From Bacteroidaceae bacterium (lineage in GTDB: Bacteria; Bacteroidota; Bacteroidia; Bacteroidales; Bacteroidaceae): DNA of 55,062 nt. Of the stretch, positions 8,520 through 16,206 are shown piece by piece; positions within the stretch are counted from its first letter, which is position 1; every line of letters begins with the position of its first letter. The notes under the pieces were generated by a model. It had not been told where the DNA came from. It saw only the letters and a program-made list of their open reading frames with translations, and searched no databases. Location of the stretch: contig JAFNXM010000008.1 of assembly GCA_017383485.1 (NCBI GenBank), positions 1 to 55,062 on the forward strand, read 5' to 3'. Both the position numbers and the translations under genes were made by a program.

Positions 8520-10318
8520 CGTTTGATCATCTTAATTGGTTCACATGTGCCCACTTTCACTACGTACACGCCCTTTGGCATATCTTTCAGAGAAACTTTT
8601 GTAGCACCCAATTTAGACCACACCTTCTTACCGCTCATATCATATACGTTCACTTGGTCTGCAGGTTTCACAAAGCCCAGGAGCAATGTTTCTTTGTCGA
8701 GATAAGTGTAAGTAGGTGTTTGTTCAAGGCTACCGATACCAGCAGGCAATTCAAATTGTGGCAACACTTGGCCAGACCATTTACCTGTAATATTGTAACC
8801 AGCGTCATCGAACACGTTGATGTCTACGGCGTAGGTATCACCTTCCACCCACTTGTAGTCGAACGAACCAGCGTATGCAGGAGCCAAACCATCGGCTACC
8901 AGATAGCGACCTTCAGCGAAGTGATACCAGCGCGTACCTGTCAGGTCACCGCCATTGTGGAAATAACCCTTCATTGATTTGAAGAGACCAATGTAGTAGT
9001 CCCAGTTTTCTTCCATGATAGAATAAGTACCTGAAGGAGGTGCAGCTGCACCCAGTTCTGTGATGAAGTTCAGACGGAAGATATCACCGCCGTTGTCTAC
9101 GATTTCCTGGTCGAGTCCTGAAGGCGAACCGATATCCAGGTAGAATCTACCATAACCCATGATATCTTCGTCCTTCCACAAGCGTGCTCTTGGGATTTGA
9201 TTGAGGTCCAATTCATAGTCTTGTGTCAACGTAGAAATGATTGCGCCTTCTGGGGTATCCACCGAGTTGTCAATAAGGTTGATTCTACCCTTGTAAGTAC
9301 CCTTCACTGTGTAGTCGTCATCTGTACGCAAGTCTACAACCACAGTATATACGCTATCTTCGTCTATTGACACTTCGACTGTACCATCTGCGATGTAGCA
9401 GACAGCAATATCCATTGTTTCGAAACGTTGTTGCACGAAAGAACCCATTACGATAGTAGTACCCATATAGTCTACCACAGTACCGGGATAGTAAGTCCAG
9501 CGTTGGAAGTTCTTAGCCACCTTGTAAGTACCAGGCTTAACGTGAGCTTCCTTGAAATCACCAAACAAAGTATTGAAGAGGTTGATCTGCAAGCAGTGAC
9601 CTACACCAGTGTGTGCGCCGGTTTCTCTGTCGAATTCGCAGTCGTAGAGGTTCAACGCAATATTACCAGTCTTGCTTTGGAACAAGTCGCCCATATAGCA
9701 TCCCAGCGCGCCGGTAAAGTTCAAGTCCAAATCCTTACCGATCAAAGGATAGGGGCTGTTCACCGTGCTCTTGCGCTTGTAAGTAGGTTGTCCCTTGTAA
9801 GTGAAGGTATAAGTATTCTTACGATAAGTACCCTTAAACTTCACTACCAAGTCGCCGTCTTCAGCATAAGATACTTCAACGTCACCCGACAAGTCTACCA
9901 TATCCACATTCTCGCCTTCGTAGTAATAGAGGGCCGAGTAGTCTGGGTTGAAAGTGATGTTTTCTGCATCCAGGCTTGACTTATAAGTACCTGCAGGGAG
10001 TGCAATGGGAGACGTAGGGTCTGCATAGAAGTCCAAAGCTACGACCCAACCATTTGTAGCCTCAACGGGAGTCACCGCACCAGAACTTGCATCAAACTTT
10101 GCATCGAAGGATGAAAGGATCATGTAGTAGTTGCAAGGCGTACTTGCTTCATAATATACAGCACCAGGGCAGTAAGTCATTTCAAAGTCACCAGAAGCTG
10201 GCAAAAGCTTTGGCGCAGCAGTTTGTGCTGGCACTGCTTTCTTCACAAATGGCACTTGCTCTTGTGCATTCAAAGCGATAGAAAAAATCATCGCCAAAAG
10301 GAGTAAAATTTTCCTCAT
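8516..10318 (-). CDS. Secreted T9SS cargo protein, 600 aa
   Basis: Signal peptide MRKILLLLAMIFSIALNA. A long beta-rich body with several aromatic G-x-Y strands is followed by a C-terminal T9SS domain: VNVYDMSGKKVWSK and MPKGVYVVKVGTCEPIKMIKR. It should therefore be exported and surface-bound by T9SS. It is the middle gene of a set linked by four-base ATGA overlaps on both sides. No enzyme motif was found. The body resembles Bacteroidales surface proteins with no assigned role, and a glycan- or host-binding function is only a guess. Confidence 0.7.
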   Translation of the reverse strand: MRKILLLLAMIFSIALNAQEQVPFVKKAVPAQTAAPKLLPASGDFEMTYCPGAVYYEASTPCNYYMILSSFDAKFDASSGAVTPVEATNGWVVALDFYADPTSPIALPAGTYKSSLDAENITFNPDYSALYYYEGENVDMVDLSGDVEVSYAEDGDLVVKFKGTYRKNTYTFTYKGQPTYKRKSTVNSPYPLIGKDLDLNFTGALGCYMGDLFQSKTGNIALNLYDCEFDRETGAHTGVGHCLQINLFNTLFGDFKEAHVKPGTYKVAKNFQRWTYYPGTVVDYMGTTIVMGSFVQQRFETMDIAVCYIADGTVEVSIDEDSVYTVVVDLRTDDDYTVKGTYKGRINLIDNSVDTPEGAIISTLTQDYELDLNQIPRARLWKDEDIMGYGRFYLDIGSPSGLDQEIVDNGGDIFRLNFITELGAAAPPSGTYSIMEENWDYYIGLFKSMKGYFHNGGDLTGTRWYHFAEGRYLVADGLAPAYAGSFDYKWVEGDTYAVDINVFDDAGYNITGKWSGQVLPQFELPAGIGSLEQTPTYTYLDKETLLLGFVKPADQVNVYDMSGKKVWSKLGATKVSLKDMPKGVYVVKVGTCEPIKMIKR

Positions 10319-10779
10319 CTTATAAATATTTTTAGGGTTTGTACAGAATTTTGAACCAGGTAAGTTCCCGCGGGAATACCTGAAAGTGAAATTTCACAAC
10401 GGCCACTGGCGTCACAGTCTGCCTGGCGCACCACAGCTCCACTCATCGCCACCACGACTACACGGCCCGAGCAACCGCTCACTGACACCTTGCCATTCAA
10501 CAAAGATATACTAAAATCTGAAGCAGTCACCGTATTTTCGATACCTACGGGAACTTCTTCGAAAGTAAAGCCACTGACATTGCTGCGCTCAATAGTTGCC
10601 GAAGCCGCAGAGGAAGTGATCACCATATCCTGATCCACAAATTCCACCTTTGGCTGATCCGACAGCACAAAGGTACGACGGCTACCGTCGGTCATATTTA
10701 CAACCAACATCGAGTCAGCCCATGCAAACAGAGGCAGAAGCAATAATACTGCTACCAACTGCTGACGAAAATTTCTCAT
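10315..10779 (-). CDS. Small secreted protein with T9SS-type C-terminal domain, 154 aa
   Basis: Signal peptide MRNFRQQLVAVLLLLPLFAWA. The short module LVVNMTDGSRRTFVLSDQPK to GFTFEEVP is followed by a T9SS-like end (VVVVAMSGAVVRQ, IPAGTYLVQNSVQTLKIFIR). Same layout and size as the 157-aa protein at 6.5-7.0 kb. It heads a three-gene set and overlaps the 600-aa gene by four bases. A -7 element TATATTTG lies 64 bp upstream. Confidence 0.65.
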   Translation of the reverse strand: MRNFRQQLVAVLLLLPLFAWADSMLVVNMTDGSRRTFVLSDQPKVEFVDQDMVITSSAASATIERSNVSGFTFEEVPVGIENTVTASDFSISLLNGKVSVSGCSGRVVVVAMSGAVVRQADCDASGRCEISLSGIPAGTYLVQNSVQTLKIFIR

Positions 10780-11041
10780 AATTCAATAATATTGTAACAC
10801 ATCCGGCACCAAAATGAATTAGGCGCACTATGATTTATTCGGCAAATATACTCAAAACTTTTAATTTTGGCACCCAATCATCACATTTTTACTAAATAAT
10901 TGTACCTTTTTGCCACATTTCGCCTCATTATGTCACATTTTGAGCCCATCTCACAAATTCGTCCCACTATTTATTTTTTCCAAAGCCGAGTTTTTTTCAG
11001 ACAGACCATCGGACCCATAAAATCAGCGCTAAATGAGGCGC

Positions 11042-11107
11042 AAAAAAAGTCCCAACCTTTTTTAAATTTCGCGACGCCTCGTTAAAAAAAGATTAGACCT
11101 TTTTTGA
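11042..11107 (+). repeat. Dispersed intergenic repeat, copy B
   Basis: Starts AAAAAAAGTCCCAACC, holds the core AAATTTCGCGACGCCTCGTT and ends GATTAGACCTTTTTTG. It is shorter than the other copies. Confidence 0.7.
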
Positions 11108-11306
11108 ACGAGGCCTAGGATCGTGAAAATTGGCTTTAACGGAGTACAAAATGCCGACTTCAAAAAAGGGCAGAAATCATTACTTCAATACACCATATTA
11201 TATATAGGGCAAAGTTTATTCATCCCAAACACCGCTCGCCAAGACCCCAAAACGAGCAACAAAAACATAGAAAATGCATCAAAAAGAGAAAAAAAGAGGG
11301 TAAAAC

Positions 11307-11337
11307 TTGTTGCTTATAAAATAATTGCCTAATTTTG
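11307..11337 (+). promoter_or_regulatory. rpsU promoter
   Basis: TTG, then 20 bases, then TAATTTTG, matching the Bacteroidota consensus. The predicted start site is about 50 bp upstream of the rpsU ATG. Confidence 0.7.
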
Positions 11338-11393
11338 CACTCCGCAAGAAGAATGAAATAAAAGTAACAAAATAATAATAAACAAATCTCAAA

Positions 11394-11585
11394 ATGATTG
11401 TAGTACCTGTAAAAGAAGGCGAAAACATCGAACGCGCCCTCAAGAAATTCAAGAGAAAATTCGAAAGAACTGGTGTTGTTAAAGAACTCCGTGCACGTCA
11501 ACAATTCGACAAACCTTCTGTATTGAAGCGTTTGGCTCGCGAACGTGCTGCTTACGTTCAACAACTTCGCTCACAAGAAGACTAA
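11394..11585 (+). CDS. rpsU: 30S ribosomal protein bS21
   Basis: 63 residues, MIVVPVKEGENIERALKKFK..., with the basic R/K-rich helix of bS21, which sits on the 30S platform near the anti-Shine-Dalgarno end of 16S rRNA. The length is normal for Bacteroidota. It has its own promoter and terminator, so it is a single-gene unit. No Shine-Dalgarno site precedes it, unlike hpf. In relatives rpsU is commonly followed by xerC and hpf; here 7 kb of other genes separate it from xerC. Confidence 0.95.
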   Translation: MIVVPVKEGENIERALKKFKRKFERTGVVKELRARQQFDKPSVLKRLARERAAYVQQLRSQED

Positions 11586-11618
11586 ATGAACGCCAGTCGC
11601 CATCGTGCGAAAGAAATA

Positions 11619-11663
11619 ATTCGGCTCGCTCCTACGACAAGTAGTTGCGAGCCGAATTTCGTT
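11619..11663 (+). terminator. rpsU terminator
   Basis: ATTCGGCTCGC pairs perfectly with GCGAGCCGAAT across a 17-base loop, followed by TTCGTTTG. Confidence 0.75.
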
Positions 11664-11736
11664 TGCAATACACCCACATCTGCACAGATATTTTCAAGAA
11701 TGTATGCCAAACAGGCTATTATCTGCAAAAAATCAG

Positions 11737-11744
11737 TATATTTG
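11737..11744 (+). promoter_or_regulatory. -7 element upstream of the YARHG gene
   Basis: TATATTTG matches the TAnnTTTG consensus 44 bp before the ATG; no good -33 element is seen. Confidence 0.4.
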
Positions 11745-11788
11745 CAAAAGAAAATAGCTTTCGCAACAAACCTTAATCATATTACATC

Positions 11789-12172
11789 ATGAAAAGACTT
11801 TTGTACATCTCATTAGCAGTCTTTGCTCTCCTCTTTTCACAGGAAACAAAAGCCCAACGCTACGACGTACCCTCTATCCCCAAACAAAGTCGTACAGTCA
11901 CCAAGTCGGGACCAGTATATGGCACACAATACGACTGGCTATCCGTACGCTATGCCAACTACGACGACATCTATGGTATGGACAAGGGGCAATTGAGAGT
12001 CCTGCGCAACTCCATCTACGCACGTCATGGACGCAAGTTCAAGGACAAAAACCTGCGCGCCTATTTCAATACGCAAAGATGGTACAAACCTATCTACGAC
12101 GAAATACCCGCAAGTCGCCTCAACAAGTATGAAAAGGCAAATATCGAGTTCCTGAAAAAACTGGAACAATAG
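11789..12172 (+). CDS. YARHG domain protein, secreted
   Basis: 127 residues with a signal peptide (MKRLLYISLAVFALLFSQETKA). Residues about 63-125 contain the defining YARHG motif in NSIYARHGRKFKD, followed by the typical Y-F-x-x-x-x-W-Y-K-P and N-x-x-E-x-x-N-I-x-x-L elements. YARHG domains are extracellular or periplasmic modules of unknown biochemical role. The GH20 gene starts 42 bp downstream on the same strand, so the two may be co-transcribed. Confidence 0.85.
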   Translation: MKRLLYISLAVFALLFSQETKAQRYDVPSIPKQSRTVTKSGPVYGTQYDWLSVRYANYDDIYGMDKGQLRVLRNSIYARHGRKFKDKNLRAYFNTQRWYKPIYDEIPASRLNKYEKANIEFLKKLEQ

Positions 12173-12214
12173 GTAGTCCCCAAAAGATAACCCTAAATTT
12201 TAAAATCATACATC

Positions 12215-14251
12215 ATGAAAAAGAACTTACAAAGAATTGGACGCTGGGTGCTCAGTGCTTGTTTGCTCTTTACTACAAGTGCGCTCTCAGCAGAAATCAA
12301 TCCGCAGCCTTTCGTCATTCCTGAATTGCAAACATGGACAGGCGCAGAGGGCAGTGTAGAACTCTCGGGCGTATTGCGCGTCAGTGGCGGCGACAAAGAG
12401 TTGACCCGCGTGGCAAATGCCTACGCGACTGACTACAAGACCATGTTTGGCAAGGCACTCACAGTGAAGAAAGGCGCGCCAAAGGCCGGCGATGTGCTTT
12501 TTGTACTGAAGAAGAATGACAAGGAATTAGGCAAAGAGGGCTACCGCCTCAACATCGGCAATCACATCACCGTGACTGCAGCAACTGCTCAGGGTGCGTT
12601 CTGGGCAACACGTACATTGCTCCAACTCTCCGAACAATACGCCGCATTGCCTAAGGGCGAAACCGTGGACGTACCCGTGTACGAATTGCGCGGTTTTATG
12701 ATTGACGTAGCGCGTAAGTTTATGCCTATCGACTATCTGAACGACTTGGTAAAGGCAATGGCTTACTATAAAATGAATGCACTCCAGGTGCACCTCAACG
12801 ACAACGGTTTCCGTCAATTCTTTGGCGGCGATTGGGACAAAACTCCCTCGGCATTCCGTCTCGAGAGCACACAGCACCCTGGTTTGACTGCCAAGGATGG
12901 CCACTACACCAAGAAGGAATTTATCGACCTTCAAATCTTGGGCGAAAACAACTACGTTGAAGTGATCCCCGAAATCGACGTACCAGCACACAGCTTGGCA
13001 TTCGTACACTACAAGCCTCAACTCGGTAGCAAGGAATACGGCATGGACCACCTTGATATGTTCCACCCAGAAACTTACCCCTTCATCGATAGCGTATTCC
13101 GCGAATATCTCGAAGGCAAGAATCCTGTATTCCGTGGCAAGCGCGTGAATATTGGTACCGACGAATATAGCAATCGCGATAAGAAGGTGGTGGAAAAATT
13201 CCGCGAATTCACCGACCACTACATCAAGTTTGTAGAAAGCTTCGGCAAGCAAGCTATGGTATGGGGTGCGTTGACACATGCCAAGGGCGAAACACCCGTG
13301 AAGAGCGAGAATGTCATCATGAACATTTGGCACAACCCCTATGCTCAACCCAAGGATATGAAGGAACAGGGCTACAAGCTCGTATCTATCCCTGACGGCC
13401 TCGTATATATCGTGCCAGCTGCCGGCTACTACTACGACTACCTCAACTGCAACTACCTCTATAGTCACTGGACTCCAGCCAACATCGGCGGCGTACAGTT
13501 TGAAGAAGGCGATCCCGACATCCTCGGCGGTATGTTTGCAGTGTGGAATGACCACCACGGCAACGGTATCTCTACATACGACGTGCATCACCGCACCTAC
13601 CCTGCGCTCCAAACGATCGCCGTGAAGTGCTGGACAGCCAGCAAGACCAAACTCCCCTACAACGAATGGGATGCTAAGCGCTGGGCATTGAGCGAAGGCC
13701 CCGGCGTGAACTGGTTGGGCCGTATTGGTGCGAAGCAAAGCCTCGTCGCAGAGATGGCAGCAGTGAAGCCTGGCGACAAACTGCCCTACGAAGAAATCGG
13801 CTACGACTACACCGTATCGTTCCAAGTGAAAGGTGCAAAGGAAAACAAGGGCACTGTACTCTTCAGTTCTGCTCACACTAAGTTCTACATCTCTGACCCC
13901 AGAGAAGGCAAGCTTGGTTTCGAACGCGATGGCTACCTGAACACATTCAACTATCGTATTCCTGATGGACAAACTGTCAATATCACTATTCAGGGCAACA
14001 ACAAAATGACTCGCCTCTATGTAGACGGCAAACTCAAGGAAGAGCTTGGCGTGAAGCCTCTCTACGTGATCAACGATTACAGAAAGGCCAACTACATCTC
14101 AGATCCCAATATGAAGAATGTAGAGCTCTACAATACCGATGGCGATAAGATTTACTATCAACGCACTTTGGTATTCCCACTTCGCAATGCAGGACAATTC
14201 AACAGTACTGTTTCTGACTTGAAAGTTTGGAACTATCTCAAGCAAATGTAA
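12215..14251 (+). CDS. Family GH20 beta-hexosaminidase, 678 aa
   Basis: Signal peptide MKKNLQRIGRWVLSACLLFTTSALSA. Residues 27-150 form a GH20b-type N-terminal domain. A TIM barrel follows, starting RGFMIDVARKFMP, with the catalytic Asp-Glu pair in NIGTDEYSN (D316-E317). About residues 530-678 look like a concanavalin/LamG-type sandwich (FYISDPREGKLGF, MTRLYVDGKLKEEL). GH20 enzymes remove terminal GlcNAc or GalNAc by substrate-assisted catalysis; this subtype is probably a periplasmic or surface exo-hexosaminidase acting on host or dietary glycans. It differs strongly from the second GH20 at 16.2-18.5 kb. Substrate preference cannot be read from the sequence. Confidence 0.88.
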   Translation: MKKNLQRIGRWVLSACLLFTTSALSAEINPQPFVIPELQTWTGAEGSVELSGVLRVSGGDKELTRVANAYATDYKTMFGKALTVKKGAPKAGDVLFVLKKNDKELGKEGYRLNIGNHITVTAATAQGAFWATRTLLQLSEQYAALPKGETVDVPVYELRGFMIDVARKFMPIDYLNDLVKAMAYYKMNALQVHLNDNGFRQFFGGDWDKTPSAFRLESTQHPGLTAKDGHYTKKEFIDLQILGENNYVEVIPEIDVPAHSLAFVHYKPQLGSKEYGMDHLDMFHPETYPFIDSVFREYLEGKNPVFRGKRVNIGTDEYSNRDKKVVEKFREFTDHYIKFVESFGKQAMVWGALTHAKGETPVKSENVIMNIWHNPYAQPKDMKEQGYKLVSIPDGLVYIVPAAGYYYDYLNCNYLYSHWTPANIGGVQFEEGDPDILGGMFAVWNDHHGNGISTYDVHHRTYPALQTIAVKCWTASKTKLPYNEWDAKRWALSEGPGVNWLGRIGAKQSLVAEMAAVKPGDKLPYEEIGYDYTVSFQVKGAKENKGTVLFSSAHTKFYISDPREGKLGFERDGYLNTFNYRIPDGQTVNITIQGNNKMTRLYVDGKLKEELGVKPLYVINDYRKANYISDPNMKNVELYNTDGDKIYYQRTLVFPLRNAGQFNSTVSDLKVWNYLKQM

Positions 14252-14273
14252 TCAACAGAAATATTATACAAAT

Positions 14274-14309
14274 AAGCCGCTGAGCTACGACTCAACGGCT
14301 TATTTTTTA
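14274..14309 (+). terminator. Terminator of the GH20 gene
   Basis: AAGCCGCTGAG pairs with CTCAACGGCTT (one mismatch) and is followed by ATTTTTTAT. Confidence 0.85.
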
Positions 14310-14472
14310 TTTGCCTAATCTGTACGAATGAACAAAGCTGGAAATTCGTTCTATCGCTCAGAAGTGACGTCTTATAAAAGTTGCCATACGCTAAATGTTC
14401 ACCTCTACGCCTTATTCTATCTCAACAGACACAGAACACTTCACATACTTTTCACTGCATCAAACAGCCTCA

Positions 14473-15993
14473 TCACATTGCCGAATACTGCGCGTTCAGC
14501 CATTGGAATCTCGCTTCAAGCCAATTCTTCATGATCTGCACTTCGTTTTCATAGGAACCTGCAATCGTACTATTGGGCCAAACGTAATTATACAACGTAC
14601 CCCACTTATTATTATTCTCTGCCGCAGAGTGCTTCAGATAGCTGGCGTTGTCATTGATATTTTGATAAATCTGATCCCTATTATCATAGAAATAAGCGAA
14701 ACGGTGCTTCACTTCTTTCACAAAATTGGGATCCTGGAAGAGACGGTCAAACCACAATACGTTTTTGATCCAAAAACCTTCGGGCGACTCACATCCATTC
14801 TCAATCGTATTGCCAAAAGCGATATCATAATCCCACAATGGGCCCATTTTGAGCTTACCACCTCTAGCTAGGTGCATATAGCAGCTAGAGAAGAAGCACG
14901 CATCATTGTTCTTGGTGATTTCGTTAATCAGATACCAATCTACAAACGAAGCCACATCTATATATTTGGTATATCCCTTAGACGGATCCTTAAAGTCATC
15001 GGAGAACAATACCCGCTCGACGGTATTCAGATAGTCCACCACATAATTGTAGGCAGAATCGCCGACCTCGACTTCGGGGCTCTTTATGTTGATTGGTTGA
15101 CCGACACGCTTCACGATGAAGGTAACGTCCGTACTATCCGCCTTGGCATCCACTTCAAGCAAATAGCCGTCATCGCCGACATTGACTCTGTCAGCACCGA
15201 CCTTGATCTGCTCTGCCAATTGATAGGTGCCACAGTATTCACCATTGAGCACTAACTCCACGAAGTGCGAACGATTGGTGTATTCCAGTTTGCTCATGCG
15301 TCCCATATCAAAGGCCGTCTTGTTGCGCACGAATGTCTTGTCCACATAGTTGGCCAGCAGCACCCACTCCTTATCTGCAGGTTCACCGAGCAAAGACACT
15401 TTTTTATCAAACTTCAACTTATAGGGGCGTTTGGGCATCAACCAAGTCGAATTGCCACGTCCTTTGATCTTCACACTATCCTCAAACACATCGCCAGCGC
15501 CGCGTGTCACGATATCTTCAACGATGCGGAAAGTTCCGGACAGATAGTCGTCCTTGGATTCCACTGGTGCTCGGCCATTAGTGTTGATATAAATGATAGG
15601 TAGTCCTGTGAAGCAGGTCACACGCAGAACATACGTTTTCTGTACATTCTCCGCCTGCAACTGCAATACCACAGGTTCAGAGCAATCCAATGCTGTCACG
15701 CCACTCACGACTTCGACGCCATTATGCATCAAACGGCCTGTTCCAACGCTAAAAGTAGGCACAAGCGTTTTGTTTTCTACAATTTGCGGAATATGACATG
15801 CAATCACACTATCGCCTATGACCTCGCACGCCACATCAGACACCAATTGCAGACTGTTATTGCTGGAAAGAAAGGTGAAGTCCTTTAGTGTCGCTGCGTC
15901 TGCTGCTTCGACACTTTCCTCAATATAAATCGTATCTTCGCAAGATGTAAATGCTATACTTAACGATAAAAATAGAAATAACCAAAATCTCAT
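14473..15993 (-). CDS. CotH kinase family lipoprotein
   Basis: 506 residues with a lipoprotein signal (lipobox FTSC, Cys at about residue 18). A beta domain (30-130) precedes the CotH domain, recognised by VKIKGRGNSTWLMPKRPYK, KEWVLLANYVDKTFVRN, FVELVLNGEYCGTYQL and the acidic GPLWDYDIAFGN. CotH proteins have an atypical protein-kinase fold; the Bacillus spore CotH phosphorylates coat proteins. In Bacteroidota they occur on surface and T9SS proteins and their targets are unknown. Both the glycine-rich loop and the D-x-D motif are intact. The 1017-aa protein at 42.8-45.8 kb carries a related domain. Confidence 0.85.
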   Translation of the reverse strand: MRFWLFLFLSLSIAFTSCEDTIYIEESVEAADAATLKDFTFLSSNNSLQLVSDVACEVIGDSVIACHIPQIVENKTLVPTFSVGTGRLMHNGVEVVSGVTALDCSEPVVLQLQAENVQKTYVLRVTCFTGLPIIYINTNGRAPVESKDDYLSGTFRIVEDIVTRGAGDVFEDSVKIKGRGNSTWLMPKRPYKLKFDKKVSLLGEPADKEWVLLANYVDKTFVRNKTAFDMGRMSKLEYTNRSHFVELVLNGEYCGTYQLAEQIKVGADRVNVGDDGYLLEVDAKADSTDVTFIVKRVGQPINIKSPEVEVGDSAYNYVVDYLNTVERVLFSDDFKDPSKGYTKYIDVASFVDWYLINEITKNNDACFFSSCYMHLARGGKLKMGPLWDYDIAFGNTIENGCESPEGFWIKNVLWFDRLFQDPNFVKEVKHRFAYFYDNRDQIYQNINDNASYLKHSAAENNNKWGTLYNYVWPNSTIAGSYENEVQIMKNWLEARFQWLNAQYSAM

Positions 15994-16132
15994 AATACTA
16001 TTCTTTTATCATTTTAACAATATTACAGAGCAAAATTACTTTTTTTATTTAAAACAGAGCACTTTTTCCCATTTCATCGTAAAACAAATTACTTTTTAGG
16101 AGAATATGCCAAATGGCCAGAACAAAAGAAAG

Positions 16133-16166
16133 ACCTCCATCAACAACGATGTGTGCTGATGGAGGT
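16133..16166 (-). terminator. Terminator of the 774-aa GH20 gene
   Basis: ACCTCCATCA pairs with TGATGGAGGT; on the minus strand it is followed by CTTTCTTTTG. It lies 40 bp past the stop. Confidence 0.8.
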
Positions 16167-16206
16167 TTGAATATTCACCGCGGGGATTTTGCTCCCAGCT
16201 CTATTG

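Larger units (their letters stand above)
10780..11393. other. Divergent intergenic region with dispersed repeat copy B
   Basis: Contains a minus-strand -7 element (TATATTTG at 10843-10850) for the surface-protein set, dispersed repeat copy B (about 11042-11107), and the rpsU promoter (11307-11337). The stretch 11120-11300 shows nothing I can name. Confidence 0.6.

Noticed and set aside
12527-13972. Long open frame on the minus strand (481 codons) opposite the 678-aa GH20 gene
   Set aside because: It has no recognisable motif or domain, while the plus strand encodes a complete GH20 with signal peptide and catalytic pair. It is an antisense shadow of biased codon use.
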